This document shows positions 24,705 through 33,946 of a DNA stretch of 64,000 nucleotides, one piece after another. Every line of letters begins with the position of its first letter. The first letter of the stretch is position 1. The position numbers and the translations under genes are program-made. Source of the stretch: Pseudomonas turukhanskensis. Lineage in GTDB: Bacteria; Pseudomonadota; Gammaproteobacteria; Pseudomonadales; Pseudomonadaceae. A model generated the notes under the pieces. The model was not told where the DNA came from and ran no database searches. It saw only the letters and a list, made by a program, of their open reading frames with translations. The stretch covers positions 1 to 64,000 of the forward strand of contig NZ_BSFN01000011.1 of NCBI RefSeq assembly GCF_027922365.1, written 5' to 3'.

Positions 24705-26627
24705 ATGCCCACGACGTTTCACGAGTTCCCCCGCGAACGCCCCGCTACGCCGCTGCTCGACCGTGCAGAGACGCCTGTTGGTCTGCGTCGTCTGGGCGAG
24801 GCCGAGCTGGAAATCCTCGCTGACGAGCTGCGCCAGGAGCTGCTCTATACCGTTGGCAAGACCGGTGGGCACTTCGGTGCCGGCCTGGGTGTCATCGAGC
24901 TGACTATCGCCCTGCACTATGTCTTCGACACGCCGGATGACCGCCTGGTGTGGGACGTGGGCCATCAGGCCTACCCGCACAAGATCCTCACGGGCCGTCG
25001 CGAGCTTATGCACACCCTGCGGCAGAAAGACGGCATCGCCGCCTTTCCGCGTCGCAGCGAGAGTGAGTACGACACCTTTGGCGTCGGCCATTCCAGCACC
25101 TCCATCAGCGCCGCGCTGGGCATGGCGATCGCCGCTCAGTTGCAAGGCAGCAAGCGCAAGTCGGTGGCAGTGATCGGTGATGGCGCGCTGACCGCAGGCA
25201 TGGCTTTCGAGGCGTTGAACCACGCTTCCGACGTCAAGGCCAATATGCTTGTCGTGCTTAACGACAACGACATGTCGATCTCCAAAAACGTCGGCGGTCT
25301 GTCCAATCACCTGGCCAAGATTCTTTCCAGCCGCACCTACGCCAATATGCGCGAAGGCAGCAAAAAGGTGCTGTCGCGCCTGCCAGGCGCCTGGGAAATT
25401 GCCCGTAAAACCGAAGAACACGCCAAGGGCATGCTGGTATCGGGCACCTTGTTCGAAGAGCTGGGCTGGAACTATATCGGCCCCATCGATGGCCACGACC
25501 TACCCACGCTGATCACCACCTTGCGCAATATGCGCGAGCTGGAAGGTCCGCAGTTTCTGCATGTGATTACCAAGAAAGGCAAAGGCTTCGCTCCGGCCGA
25601 GCTGGACCCGATTGGTTACCACGCCATTACCAAGTTGGAACCGGTAAACGCTCCGGCGGTGCCGAAAAAACCGAGCGGGCCGAAATACTCGGCGGTGTTT
25701 GGCCAGTGGCTGTGCGACATGGCTGAGGCCGATGCGCGGCTGATGGGCATTACCCCGGCGATGAAAGAAGGCTCCGACCTGGTGGCGTTTAGCGAGCGCT
25801 TCCCGAAACGCTATTTCGATGTGGCGATTGCCGAGCAGCACGCAGTCACCCTGGCGGCCGGTATGGCCTGCGAAGGGGCCAAGCCGGTGGTGGCGATTTA
25901 CTCCACCTTTTTGCAGCGCGGCTACGACCAACTGATTCACGACGTGGCGGTGCAGCACCTTGATGTGTTGTTCGCCATCGACCGTGCCGGTCTGGTGGGC
26001 GAAGACGGCCCGACTCACGCCGGCAGCTTCGATTTGTCTTACCTGCGCTGCATCCCGGGCATCGTGGTAATGGCGCCGAGCGATGAAAACGAGCTGCGCC
26101 GCATGCTGACCACCGGTTACCTGTTCAACGGCCCGGCGGCGGTGCGTTATCCACGCGGTTCCGGCCCCAATGCCAGCATCGACGAAGCGTTGGTGCCGCT
26201 GGAGATCGGTAAAGGCGTGGTGCGTCGCAAAGGCCAGGGCGTGGCGATGCTGGTGTTTGGCGTGCAATTGGCCGACGCCCTGCTGGTCGCCGAAAAGCTC
26301 GATGCCACGGTGGTGGATATGCGTTTCGTCAAACCGCTGGACGAAGCGCTGATTCGCCAGATGGCCGCCGAGCATGGCCTGCTGGTGACCATCGAGGAAA
26401 ACGCCATCATGGGCGGCGCTGGCAGCGCGGTCAGTGAGTTCCTGACCCGCGAGAGTTTGCTCAAGCCGCTGCTGCACCTGGGCTTGCCGGATGTCTACGT
26501 GGAACACGCCAAGCCTGCCACCATGCTGGCTGAATGCGGGCTGGATGCGGCGGGTATCGAGGCGGCCATCAATGAACGACTGGCCCTGCTGACACCGCTC
26601 AGCCTGGCGCCGACCATCACCGCGTAA
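24705..26627 (+). CDS. dxs: 1-Deoxy-D-xylulose-5-phosphate synthase
   Basis: A 640-residue thiamine-diphosphate enzyme joining pyruvate and glyceraldehyde 3-phosphate, first step of the MEP isoprenoid route that feeds IspA. Start ATG MPTTFHEFPRERPATPLL; the frame is open 116 codons further upstream but only through repeat DNA. Visible: WDVGHQAYPHKILTGR, the TPP motif GDGALTAGMAFEALNHA, the transketolase-like FDVAIAEQHAVTLAAG and EDGPTHAGSFD. Length is normal. Followed by a strong terminator. Confidence 0.97.
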   Translation: MPTTFHEFPRERPATPLLDRAETPVGLRRLGEAELEILADELRQELLYTVGKTGGHFGAGLGVIELTIALHYVFDTPDDRLVWDVGHQAYPHKILTGRRELMHTLRQKDGIAAFPRRSESEYDTFGVGHSSTSISAALGMAIAAQLQGSKRKSVAVIGDGALTAGMAFEALNHASDVKANMLVVLNDNDMSISKNVGGLSNHLAKILSSRTYANMREGSKKVLSRLPGAWEIARKTEEHAKGMLVSGTLFEELGWNYIGPIDGHDLPTLITTLRNMRELEGPQFLHVITKKGKGFAPAELDPIGYHAITKLEPVNAPAVPKKPSGPKYSAVFGQWLCDMAEADARLMGITPAMKEGSDLVAFSERFPKRYFDVAIAEQHAVTLAAGMACEGAKPVVAIYSTFLQRGYDQLIHDVAVQHLDVLFAIDRAGLVGEDGPTHAGSFDLSYLRCIPGIVVMAPSDENELRRMLTTGYLFNGPAAVRYPRGSGPNASIDEALVPLEIGKGVVRRKGQGVAMLVFGVQLADALLVAEKLDATVVDMRFVKPLDEALIRQMAAEHGLLVTIEENAIMGGAGSAVSEFLTRESLLKPLLHLGLPDVYVEHAKPATMLAECGLDAAGIEAAINERLALLTPLSLAPTITA

Positions 26628-26642
26628 GCGTTCTGCTCGAAC

Positions 26643-26672
26643 AAAAAGGCCGGTCACTTGACCGGCCTTTTT
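26643..26672. terminator. Bidirectional terminator between dxs and hemN
   Basis: AAAAAGGCCGGTC-ACTT-GACCGGCCTTTTT: 13-bp perfect stem, T5 on either strand. It lies 15 bases after the dxs stop and 11 bases from the hemN stop, serving both convergent genes. Confidence 0.93.
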
Positions 26673-26683
26673 GTTTCTACGGT

Positions 26684-28066
26684 TTAGATCACCCGGGAAA
26701 AACGCTGGCTGTTCTGCTCGCTGAGGTAGTGGTCAAACAGCATGCATACCGAACGCACCAGCAGCCGCCCGGCGGGCAATACCTCAATGCCTTTGTCATT
26801 CAGGCTGATCAAACCGTCGCGGGCGAACTGCTGCAACTGCGGCCAAACTTCGGAGAAGTAGCCGCGAAACTCGATGTTGAAGGTGCTCTCGATCAGGCTG
26901 AAATCCAGCCTAAAGGCACAGATAAGGTGCTGGATCACGGCGCGGCGAATGCGGTCATCTTCGTTGCACAGCAGCCCGCGCTCCACTGCCGAATGCCCTT
27001 CGTCGATGGCGGCGATATAACGCGACAAGTCGCTGCTGTTCTGGCAGTACAAGTCGCCCAGCTGGCTGATGGCCGATACCCCAAGGCCCACCAGATCGCA
27101 GTGGCCGTGGGTGGTGTACCCCTGGAAGTTGCGCCGCAGCATGCCGTCTTCCTGCGCCACAGCCAACTCGTCGTCGGGCAGGGCAAAGTGGTCCATGCCG
27201 ATGTACACGTAACCGGCGTCGGTCAGTTGTTCGATGCTGCGCTGGAGCATTTCCAGCTTGGCCACCGGGCTTGGCAGGTCCTCGGCACTGATGCGCCGCT
27301 GCGGCATAAAACGTTCCGGCAGGTGCGCGTAGTTGAACAACGACAGACGATCAGGCTGCAGCTCGATGACTTTTTCCACGGTTTGGGCAAACCGGTCGGG
27401 AGTTTGCTTGGGCAGGCCGTAGATCAGGTCGATGTTTACCGAGCGAAATTGCAAGGTCCAGGCCGCCTCGACGATGGCGCGGGTCTGCTCGAAACTTTGC
27501 AGGCGGTTAACCGCTTGCTGCACCTGCGGATCGAGGTCCTGCACGCCCAGGCTGACGCGGTTGAAGCCCAGCTCACGGAGCAGGCCCATGGTCGACCAGT
27601 CGGCTTCGCGGGGGTCGATCTCGATACCGTAGTCGCCGCTGTCGCCGTCAAGCAGGGTGAAGTTTTCCCGCAGCTGACGCATCAGCTCGCGCAGTTCGGT
27701 GTGGCCCAGAAAGGTGGGCGTACCGCCGCCGAAATGCAGCTGCTCCACCACCTGGCGACGATCGAGCTGGCTGGCGATGCGGCTGATTTCTTCATGCAGG
27801 CGCTGCAGGTAGGGCACGGCGCGGCCGCGGTCTTTGGTGATGACTTTGTTGCAGCCGCAGTAGTAGCAAATGTTGGCGCAGAACGGCACGTGCACGTATA
27901 CCGACAGCGGCCGCAGCGCTTTGCGACTTTCGGCCAGAGCGTGCACCAAGGCATTGCCGGCGACCTTGTCGCTGAACTGCAAGGCGGTGGGGTAAGAGGT
28001 GTAGCGCGGACCGGGGTGGTCGTAGCGGCGAATGAGGTCGGCATCCCAGTGAATGGCTTCAAGCAT
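26684..28066 (-). CDS. hemN: Oxygen-independent coproporphyrinogen III dehydrogenase
   Basis: A 460-residue radical SAM enzyme that converts coproporphyrinogen III to protoporphyrinogen IX without oxygen. YVHVPFCANICYYCGCNK holds the CxxxCxxC 4Fe-4S motif plus the extra Cys of true HemN; FGGGTPTFLG is the SAM GGE-like element; N-terminal RYDHPGPRYTSYPTALQF is the HemN-specific trip-wire segment. These mark it as HemN rather than HemW. Upstream is an Anr-like half-matching site. The ribosome site is weak (GGAC). Confidence 0.96.
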   Translation of the reverse strand: MLEAIHWDADLIRRYDHPGPRYTSYPTALQFSDKVAGNALVHALAESRKALRPLSVYVHVPFCANICYYCGCNKVITKDRGRAVPYLQRLHEEISRIASQLDRRQVVEQLHFGGGTPTFLGHTELRELMRQLRENFTLLDGDSGDYGIEIDPREADWSTMGLLRELGFNRVSLGVQDLDPQVQQAVNRLQSFEQTRAIVEAAWTLQFRSVNIDLIYGLPKQTPDRFAQTVEKVIELQPDRLSLFNYAHLPERFMPQRRISAEDLPSPVAKLEMLQRSIEQLTDAGYVYIGMDHFALPDDELAVAQEDGMLRRNFQGYTTHGHCDLVGLGVSAISQLGDLYCQNSSDLSRYIAAIDEGHSAVERGLLCNEDDRIRRAVIQHLICAFRLDFSLIESTFNIEFRGYFSEVWPQLQQFARDGLISLNDKGIEVLPAGRLLVRSVCMLFDHYLSEQNSQRFSRVI

Positions 28067-28124
28067 GGCGGCGGTCCGAGAGGAGCATGGGCGGCCAGTC
28101 TAGGTACCTGCGACAAAGCGGTTC

Positions 28125-28138
28125 TTGACTTGACGCAA
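28125..28138. promoter_or_regulatory. Possible Anr/Dnr site upstream of hemN
   Basis: TTGAC-TTGA-CGCAA compared with TTGAT-N4-ATCAA: three mismatches, all in the inner or right half. It lies 59 bases before the hemN ATG. Pseudomonas hemN is known to be induced by Anr and Dnr under low oxygen, which is the main reason to list it. Confidence 0.35.
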
Positions 28139-28386
28139 CGCCAAGGAAAATCCCTACATCGCTTTTCGTTCAGTAGCGCACCACAACGGAGCATCGACAA
28201 CCGCGAAAAAACAGCCCCCCGCGAAACGGCTGCGCGCAGAACGCCCGTTCCAATTAGAAAAGCGACATCAACCTGGCAAATTGCGTCATCGCGCCATTAA
28301 CGTGCCAGTACCGAGGAGAAACGGTCTCCTTTTTGCAATATCCGCCCCTCACGCTAGGCCACGCACAGCCCTTTGCGAGCACGGAT

Positions 28387-30564
28387 ATGCAGCTTAAAAG
28401 TCATCAAATGGCCTTGAACGGCCAGGAAAAGCGCTGGTTGCCGTGGTTCGGCACGCACAATAAATGGGCCCTGCGCTGGGCCAGCCTTATCAACCGCAGC
28501 CAAGCGGCCCGCCTGGAAAAAACCTTTACCGGCATGGCCCACACCCGTGCGCAGCTGCTGCTGGGCTGGACGCACCAGCACTGGCAACAACTGCATCAGG
28601 TCGCCAGCACCCTCAGTGACCAATGGCCACGCCTGGACCCCGCGCAACTCCAGAGCATCGCCGAGCCCATGCACGAGGTGTCGGAACTGTTCGTGGTGGA
28701 CGTAAGCGGCAAGGTTCTGGCTTCCACCCACGGCGCGCGAATCGGCCAGCGCCACGATGACAAGGCACTGGCCAGCGGCCTGCTGAAGCCGTTTCTGCTG
28801 GGCCCGTACCGCGACGACGTGACCCGCGAGCTGGGCGCCACCACCTCGCGCTTCCACGACGCCGTCACGCTCATGTTCCATCAGCCGCTGGTGGTCGCCG
28901 GGAAAACCGTAGGCTGCCTGTGCGCACGCATCCCCAATGACGTGATGAGCGACCTGATCCAGCGTGAAGCCGGCCACGTGTACCGCGACTCGGGCGACAA
29001 CTACCTCTTTATGATCAAGTCGGTGTACGACCCCGCCATTGCCCCCGGCACGGCGCTGTCGCGTTCGCGCTTTGAAGACAGCACCTTCACCGCCGGCGAA
29101 AACCTCAAGGACGGCGTGCACACGCCCTTCGGTACCGTACGCGTGCGCCAGCACACCGAATTCGAACTGCGCTTTACCGACCCGGCCACCAAAGAACTGC
29201 ACCCCGGCGTGCGGGAAACCATGCGCTGCGGCAGCAACCTGTTTGTGCTCTACCCCGGCTACCCGGATTACCGCCGCGTGCCGGTGGTGGGCGCCGGCCT
29301 GACCCTCAACCTGCCGGGCTCCCCCGACACCTGGGGCATGATGTGCGAAGGCGACCTGGAAGAGGTGTACCGCCAGCGCAGCCTCAGCTACACCCTGCTC
29401 AAAGCCTTGCTGGTGAATGTGGCCGGCGCCGCCGCGCTGCTGGCTGGCGCGCACCAGGGGCTGGACTGGACGGGCGAGCAACTGGCCTGGGCCATGGCCG
29501 CTAGTTCCCCGTTGGTGCTGCTGAGCTTCTGGTACTTCAGCCTGCGCCCGCGCAGCCAGAAGTTGCAGGCGCTGTGCGACTTCTTCCTCGACACCGCCGA
29601 ATGCGGTGCGCCATTAAGCAACCGCTTCAGCGCCGAGCGCTTGCAGGCCGATGAAACCGGTTCGCTGGCCGGCTGGGTCAACAGCTTCGTCGACAAGATG
29701 GACGACACCATGCAGAGCATCGTCTCTGCCGGCAGCGCCCTCAATCACACTAGCGCGGCGCTGAACCACACCTCCGGCACCGTCAGCCAATGCGCCAACC
29801 AACAGAACAGCGCCGCCCAGGCTACCGCCGAAGCCACCGAAGGCGTCAGCCACAGCATCAGCGCCATGACCGAGCATATTCTGGGCAGTGAACAGGCCTC
29901 GCAGCAGGCACTGCAACTGGCCGACGAAGGCGCGCGAGTGGTGCAGCAGACCACCGCCGAAATAAATCGTCTGGCCCAGTTGGTCACCGACGCCACGGCC
30001 ACCATCGAAGGCCTGAACCAGCACACCCTGGCCGTGCAAACCATCAGCGACACCATTCGCGGCATCGCCGACCAGACCAACCTGCTGGCCCTCAATGCGG
30101 CCATTGAAGCGGCGCGTGCGGGCGAATCCGGGCGCGGCTTTGCCGTGGTTGCCGAGGAGGTGCGCAACCTGGCACAGCGCACCAGCGAAGCCACCCAGGC
30201 CATCGCCCAGAGCCTGGACAGCATGCGCCAGCAAGCGGTGCAGGCCGTCGGCTCCATGCAGCAATGCCAGGCCAGCGCCGGCACCAGCGTGCAACAGGCA
30301 AGCATGGCCAATCAGGCCTTGCAGCGCATTCATAGTGAAGTGGCGGGCATGCAGGCGCAGCTCGGCCAGATCAGCCGCGCCATGCAATCCCAGCGCGACC
30401 AGGCGCAGGCTGCCAACCGGCAAGCGCAAACCATCAGCCAGGGCGCCGGCCAAAGCGCCCAGGCCGCGGACCAGACCCAGATGGCGGCGCGAGCGCTTGA
30501 ACGGTTGGTGTTGGACCTGCACAAAGCCGCCAGCCGGCTCGGCCAGGCCGAAACGACGGCGTAG
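28387..30564 (+). CDS. Methyl-accepting chemotaxis protein with central membrane segments
   Basis: A 725-residue chemoreceptor. Residues 1-335 form a sensor with Cache/PAS-like strands (LFVVDVSGKVLAST near 105; PLVVAGKTVGCLCARI near 170) and no N-terminal signal anchor. Two hydrophobic segments follow near 337-356 and 366-388, then a linker and the signalling domain with the conserved tip ALNAAIEAARAGESGRGFAVVAEEVRNLAQRT from residue 568. The segment order puts the sensor in the cytoplasm if both segments span the membrane. I chose ATG 28387; a TTG 18 codons earlier and an ATG at 28408 are alternatives. The TAG stop is inside a REP element. The ligand is unknown. Confidence 0.85.
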   Translation: MQLKSHQMALNGQEKRWLPWFGTHNKWALRWASLINRSQAARLEKTFTGMAHTRAQLLLGWTHQHWQQLHQVASTLSDQWPRLDPAQLQSIAEPMHEVSELFVVDVSGKVLASTHGARIGQRHDDKALASGLLKPFLLGPYRDDVTRELGATTSRFHDAVTLMFHQPLVVAGKTVGCLCARIPNDVMSDLIQREAGHVYRDSGDNYLFMIKSVYDPAIAPGTALSRSRFEDSTFTAGENLKDGVHTPFGTVRVRQHTEFELRFTDPATKELHPGVRETMRCGSNLFVLYPGYPDYRRVPVVGAGLTLNLPGSPDTWGMMCEGDLEEVYRQRSLSYTLLKALLVNVAGAAALLAGAHQGLDWTGEQLAWAMAASSPLVLLSFWYFSLRPRSQKLQALCDFFLDTAECGAPLSNRFSAERLQADETGSLAGWVNSFVDKMDDTMQSIVSAGSALNHTSAALNHTSGTVSQCANQQNSAAQATAEATEGVSHSISAMTEHILGSEQASQQALQLADEGARVVQQTTAEINRLAQLVTDATATIEGLNQHTLAVQTISDTIRGIADQTNLLALNAAIEAARAGESGRGFAVVAEEVRNLAQRTSEATQAIAQSLDSMRQQAVQAVGSMQQCQASAGTSVQQASMANQALQRIHSEVAGMQAQLGQISRAMQSQRDQAQAANRQAQTISQGAGQSAQAADQTQMAARALERLVLDLHKAASRLGQAETTA

Positions 30565-30644
30565 GGCGGATTCCCGCTCGCGGGCATACGCCGTTGCTCG
30601 ATACCAGCGAAACGGCGGATACGCCTTAGGCGTATTCGCCCTAC
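30561..30644. repeat. REP-type inverted repeat overlapping the chemoreceptor stop
   Basis: Edges GTAGGGCGGAT (30561-30571) and GTATTCGCCCTAC (30632-30644) pair; inner hairpins CCCGCTCGCGGG and GCCTTAGGC. This GTAGGGCGGAT...CGCCCTAC element is a familiar Pseudomonas intergenic repeat. Confidence 0.8.
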
Positions 30645-30706
30645 CCGCACGCCCCCACAACCCTTGACCCACCTCCCCGCCCCCGTTAGGGTGCGCGGCG
30701 TTTATC

Positions 30707-30975
30707 CAAACAGGTGCGCCCGGCTCAAAAGAGCCTGGCGTTAAACGGGAAGCCGGTGCGCTCCAAGAGCCATGCCGGCGCTGCCCCCGCAACGGTAATC
30801 GACCGCAGCCTGGCTGCATGCCCGATCGACACACCACTGGGTTTACCTGGGAAGGTGATCGCGGCAAGAGCAGGTGGCGTGAAAACTACTGCGCTCGGTT
30901 TAGCCCTGCTAAACCTTCGCTCGCTACGTTCTCACGCGCCCTGAAAAGGTCGAAAGCCCGGAGACCGGCCTGTGC
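30707..30975 (+). ncRNA. Cobalamin riboswitch
   Basis: Adenosylcobalamin-type leader before btuB. Conserved blocks in order: CAGGTGC, ACGGGAAGCCGGTG (30745-30758), GCTGCCCCCGCAACGGTAA (30780-30798), the B12 box CACCACTGGG (30832-30841), TGGGAAGG (30848-30855) and AGCCCGGAGACCGGCCTG (30955-30972). The stretch between the last two blocks is about 100 bases, longer than usual, and holds an extra hairpin (GGTTTAGC-CCT-GCTAAACC). Ligand binding would lower btuB expression. Confidence 0.93.
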
Positions 30976-31052
30976 GGAATCGACTGGTGTTGCGGAGGGC
31001 AGCACCATCAAGCACAGGCGTGCGCTCCATGCGCCGTGCTTGCCTATGCCCT

Positions 31053-31074
31053 CCTCAAAATTTTTCTTTTGAGG
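31053..31074 (+). promoter_or_regulatory. Hairpin occluding the btuB ribosome-binding site
   Basis: CCTCAAAA (31053-31060), loop TTTTTC, TTTTGAGG (31067-31074). The right arm contains the GAGG Shine-Dalgarno 9 bases before the btuB ATG, so the hairpin would block translation. It is the natural expression platform for the riboswitch just upstream. Confidence 0.7.
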
Positions 31075-31083
31075 ATTCTCCCG

Positions 31084-32976
31084 ATGAAGTACATCCACAT
31101 CGCCCTGCCGGCATTGTTGTTGCCGCTGCTGGCCCAGGCGCAAAGCAATGACGACTCGCTGAAACTACCAGAGATGGTGATCACCTCCGGCCGTATTGCC
31201 GAACCGCTCGACCAGGCCACCGCCGCCGCTACCGTTTTTACCCGCGCCGATATCGAGCGCCTGCAACCCAGCTCCATCACCGACCTGCTAACCCGCGTGC
31301 CCGGCGTGCAACTGGTGCAGAACGGCGGACGCGGCAGCAACACTTCGCTCTTCATTCGCGGCAGTAGCAACACCCAGAGCCTGATTCTGGTGGACGGCCA
31401 ACGCATCGGTTCAGCCTCCGACGGCGGCGCCAGCTTGCAGTACCTGAGCGTCGAGCAGATCGAGCGCATTGAAGTGATTCGCGGCTCGCGCTCGGCGCTG
31501 TACGGCAGCGATGCCATCGGCGGCGTGGTGCAGATTTTCACCCGCCGTGGCAGCAGCGGCCTGCACCCGCGCCTGGCTATCAGCGCCGGCAGCAACCAGA
31601 CGTTTGAGCGCAGCATGGGCCTCAGCGGCGGCGATGAAAACACCCGGTTCAGCCTCAACGGCAGCCTGGATGAAACCGCCGGTATCGACCGCACCGGGCC
31701 CTCCTACGCCTCGGACAGCGACCACGACGCCTATCGCAACAAGGCGCTGAGCTTCAACCTCAGCCATCGATTCAGCGAGCAGGTGGAAGCCGGCGTCAGC
31801 GTGCTGGACCAGCGTGGGCGCAGCGAGTACGACAACCCGTTCGGTCGCTACGACGAGAACTACAACGTCTTCCCTCAGCAGCCGTACACCGACTTCAGCC
31901 TCAGCAGCGCCAGCAGCTTTATCGATGCGCAACTCACCGACATATGGAACAGCCGCCTGGAACTGGGCCACAGCGAGAGCCGGCAGAAAACCGAGGACAA
32001 GCTCAGCGACGAGGTCAGCGTGTTTAACACCTACCGCGACTCGGCCAACTGGCTCAACACCCTGCAACTGACCGAGCAACACAGCCTGTTGCTGGGCGCC
32101 GACTGGTACGAAGACGAGCTGCACAGCACCACCAACTACGACCAGCAGACCCGTTGGAACCAGGCCGCCTTTGTGCAGCATCGGTTCCAGGGCGACTGGT
32201 TCTCCACCGAGCTTGGGCTGCGCCACGACAAGAACGAGCAGTTCGGCAGCGAGAACACTTGGAACGGCGCCATTACCGTGCCGCTGGGCGATTCGACATC
32301 GTTAATTGCCTCCTACAGCGAAGGCTTCCGCGCGCCAGCCTTTAACGAGCTGTATTGGCCGAATGACGGCCAGGGCTACATCGGCAACCCGGACCTGTCG
32401 CCGGAGCATTCGAAGAACTACGAACTGCAACTGCGCGGCGAGCAGCTGGGCACCCGCTGGAGCCTGGCCGCTTACCGCAACAAAGTGCGCGACCTGATCA
32501 GCACGACCCAGTACAACCCTGACACCTTCCGCACGGTGAACCTCAACCAGGCGCGCCTGCAGGGCATCGAGCTGAGCCTGGCGCGCGAGGTGCTGGGTTG
32601 GCAGGCCTCGGCCGCCGCCAACTGGCTGGACGCCCGTGACCGCGACACCGGCCACGCCTTGCCGCGCCGCGCCAAGCGTACGCTGAACCTGGATATCGAC
32701 CGCACCTTCGGCAAGCTGGGCTTGGGCGCCAACTGGCAGGCGGTTAGCAGCAGCTACAACGACGTCGCCAACACCCAGGAACTGGCCGGCTACGGCCTGC
32801 TGGGCGTGCGCAGCAGTTGGCAGGCGAGTGCCGAGCTGAAGTTGGAATTCAAAGTCGATAACCTGCTGGACAAAGACTACAGCCGCGCACTGTACAGCCA
32901 TGATGGCGAGAACTACGGCTACCGCGAGCAAGGGCGTAGCGCGACCATCGGCTTTGTGTGGACGCCGGCGATTTAA
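31084..32976 (+). CDS. btuB: TonB-dependent vitamin B12 receptor
   Basis: A 630-residue outer-membrane receptor. Signal peptide MKYIHIALPALLLPLLAQAQ; TonB box near SLKLPEMVITSGR; plug domain (VFTRADIERLQPSSITDLLTRVPGVQL, SLFIRGSSNTQSLILVDGQRIGSA, EVIRGSRSALYGSDAIGGVVQI); then a 22-strand barrel. The SALYGSDAIGGVVQIFTRRG and NTQSLILVDGQR segments are those of BtuB. Control by a cobalamin riboswitch confirms the ligand. The start is set by GAGGA in the hairpin. The protein ends FVWTPAI rather than in an aromatic residue. Confidence 0.95.
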   Translation: MKYIHIALPALLLPLLAQAQSNDDSLKLPEMVITSGRIAEPLDQATAAATVFTRADIERLQPSSITDLLTRVPGVQLVQNGGRGSNTSLFIRGSSNTQSLILVDGQRIGSASDGGASLQYLSVEQIERIEVIRGSRSALYGSDAIGGVVQIFTRRGSSGLHPRLAISAGSNQTFERSMGLSGGDENTRFSLNGSLDETAGIDRTGPSYASDSDHDAYRNKALSFNLSHRFSEQVEAGVSVLDQRGRSEYDNPFGRYDENYNVFPQQPYTDFSLSSASSFIDAQLTDIWNSRLELGHSESRQKTEDKLSDEVSVFNTYRDSANWLNTLQLTEQHSLLLGADWYEDELHSTTNYDQQTRWNQAAFVQHRFQGDWFSTELGLRHDKNEQFGSENTWNGAITVPLGDSTSLIASYSEGFRAPAFNELYWPNDGQGYIGNPDLSPEHSKNYELQLRGEQLGTRWSLAAYRNKVRDLISTTQYNPDTFRTVNLNQARLQGIELSLAREVLGWQASAAANWLDARDRDTGHALPRRAKRTLNLDIDRTFGKLGLGANWQAVSSSYNDVANTQELAGYGLLGVRSSWQASAELKLEFKVDNLLDKDYSRALYSHDGENYGYREQGRSATIGFVWTPAI

Positions 32977-32982
32977 TCCAGA

Positions 32983-33079
32983 CCACCGTCATCCCCGCGC
33001 AGGCGGGGATCCAGGCTTGCTCAGCGATCACATTCCCCTGCTGCATTCTGGGTCCCCGCCTTCGCGGGGACGACGGTGG
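32983..33079. repeat. Inverted repeat of the CCCCGCGCAGGCGGGG type
   Basis: Outer arms CCACCGTC (32983-32990) and GACGGTGG (33071-33079 region) with inner CCCCGCGCAGGCGGGG and CCCCGCCTTCGCGGGG hairpins. This GTCATCCCCGC...GCGGGGA repeat is widespread between bacterial genes. It separates btuB from convergent btuF and may stop transcription. Confidence 0.75.
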
Positions 33080-33148
33080 AGGTTTGAGCCAGGCCGCAGG
33101 AAAGGTGGGGCCGCCTAGGCGAGGCGCAGTCGAAACCCATACTGAACG

Positions 33149-33946
33149 CTACCGCATCGGCGCGAGCGCGGCACACAGCCGCTCGGTAGCATCGAGCATC
33201 TGCAAGCTCGGCCGCTCCAGGCCTTTATCCGGCAGCACCAGCAATTGCTGGCGGTGCACGGCCTTGAGCTGCGGCCAACGGGCCCAGCTGTCCAATTGCG
33301 GTTGATCGCCGCCAACGATCACATGGGGGTCGCGTTGCAACACGGCTTCAATGCTGACCTGCGGCGCCGGCAGGCTCAGGTCGGCAAACACATTCCTGGC
33401 CCCACAGACACCGAGCGCATCACTGATAATCTGCCCGCCGCCCACGGTGTACAGCGGCGAATTCCAGATCTGGTAGAACACCGGCAACGGCTTGCTGCGG
33501 TGAAACCGTTGTTTAAGCGCAGCCAGCCGCTGGCCAAACTCAGCGGCGCGCATCCGCCCCTGCTCCGCCCGCCCAACCCGCACACCGATGGCGGCAAATT
33601 GCTCGGCCAATTGTTCCAGGCTATGGGGCTCTGCTTCGTACAGGGGAATGCCAAAACCGATCAGTTGCTGGCGTTGCGCCGCGCTGATGCTGTCGGGCCA
33701 GAGCAGTAACAGGTCGGGTTTGAGGGCCAGCAGCCCTTCCATTTCCAGTTGGCCGTAACGCCCCACCGAGGGCAGGTGCGCCAGGGCCTGAGGCCGCTCG
33801 CCGCCGTCGAGCACGCCCACGAGCAAATCGCCGGCATCGAGCTCCAGCATGATTTCAGAGAGCGAAGGTGCCAGCGTCACCACCCGCAACTGCGCTGCCG
33901 CTGGCCACGCCAGCAGACCCAACAGGCAGGCAAGCAGCAGGCGCAT
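33149..33946 (-). CDS. btuF: Cobalamin-binding periplasmic protein BtuF
   Basis: A 265-residue class III solute-binding protein. Signal peptide MRLLLACLLGLLAWPAAA; then RVVTLAPSLSEIMLELDAGD, VGRYGQLEMEGLLALKPDLLLLW, YTVGGGQIISDALGVCGARNVF and DPHVIVGG, the BtuF/FepB-like fold with two lobes joined by a long helix. It would hand vitamin B12 to BtuCD, which are not in the window. It overlaps the stop of the small membrane-protein gene by one base and so belongs to the ribA transcript rather than the btuB one. Confidence 0.88.
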   Translation of the reverse strand: MRLLLACLLGLLAWPAAAQLRVVTLAPSLSEIMLELDAGDLLVGVLDGGERPQALAHLPSVGRYGQLEMEGLLALKPDLLLLWPDSISAAQRQQLIGFGIPLYEAEPHSLEQLAEQFAAIGVRVGRAEQGRMRAAEFGQRLAALKQRFHRSKPLPVFYQIWNSPLYTVGGGQIISDALGVCGARNVFADLSLPAPQVSIEAVLQRDPHVIVGGDQPQLDSWARWPQLKAVHRQQLLVLPDKGLERPSLQMLDATERLCAALAPMR

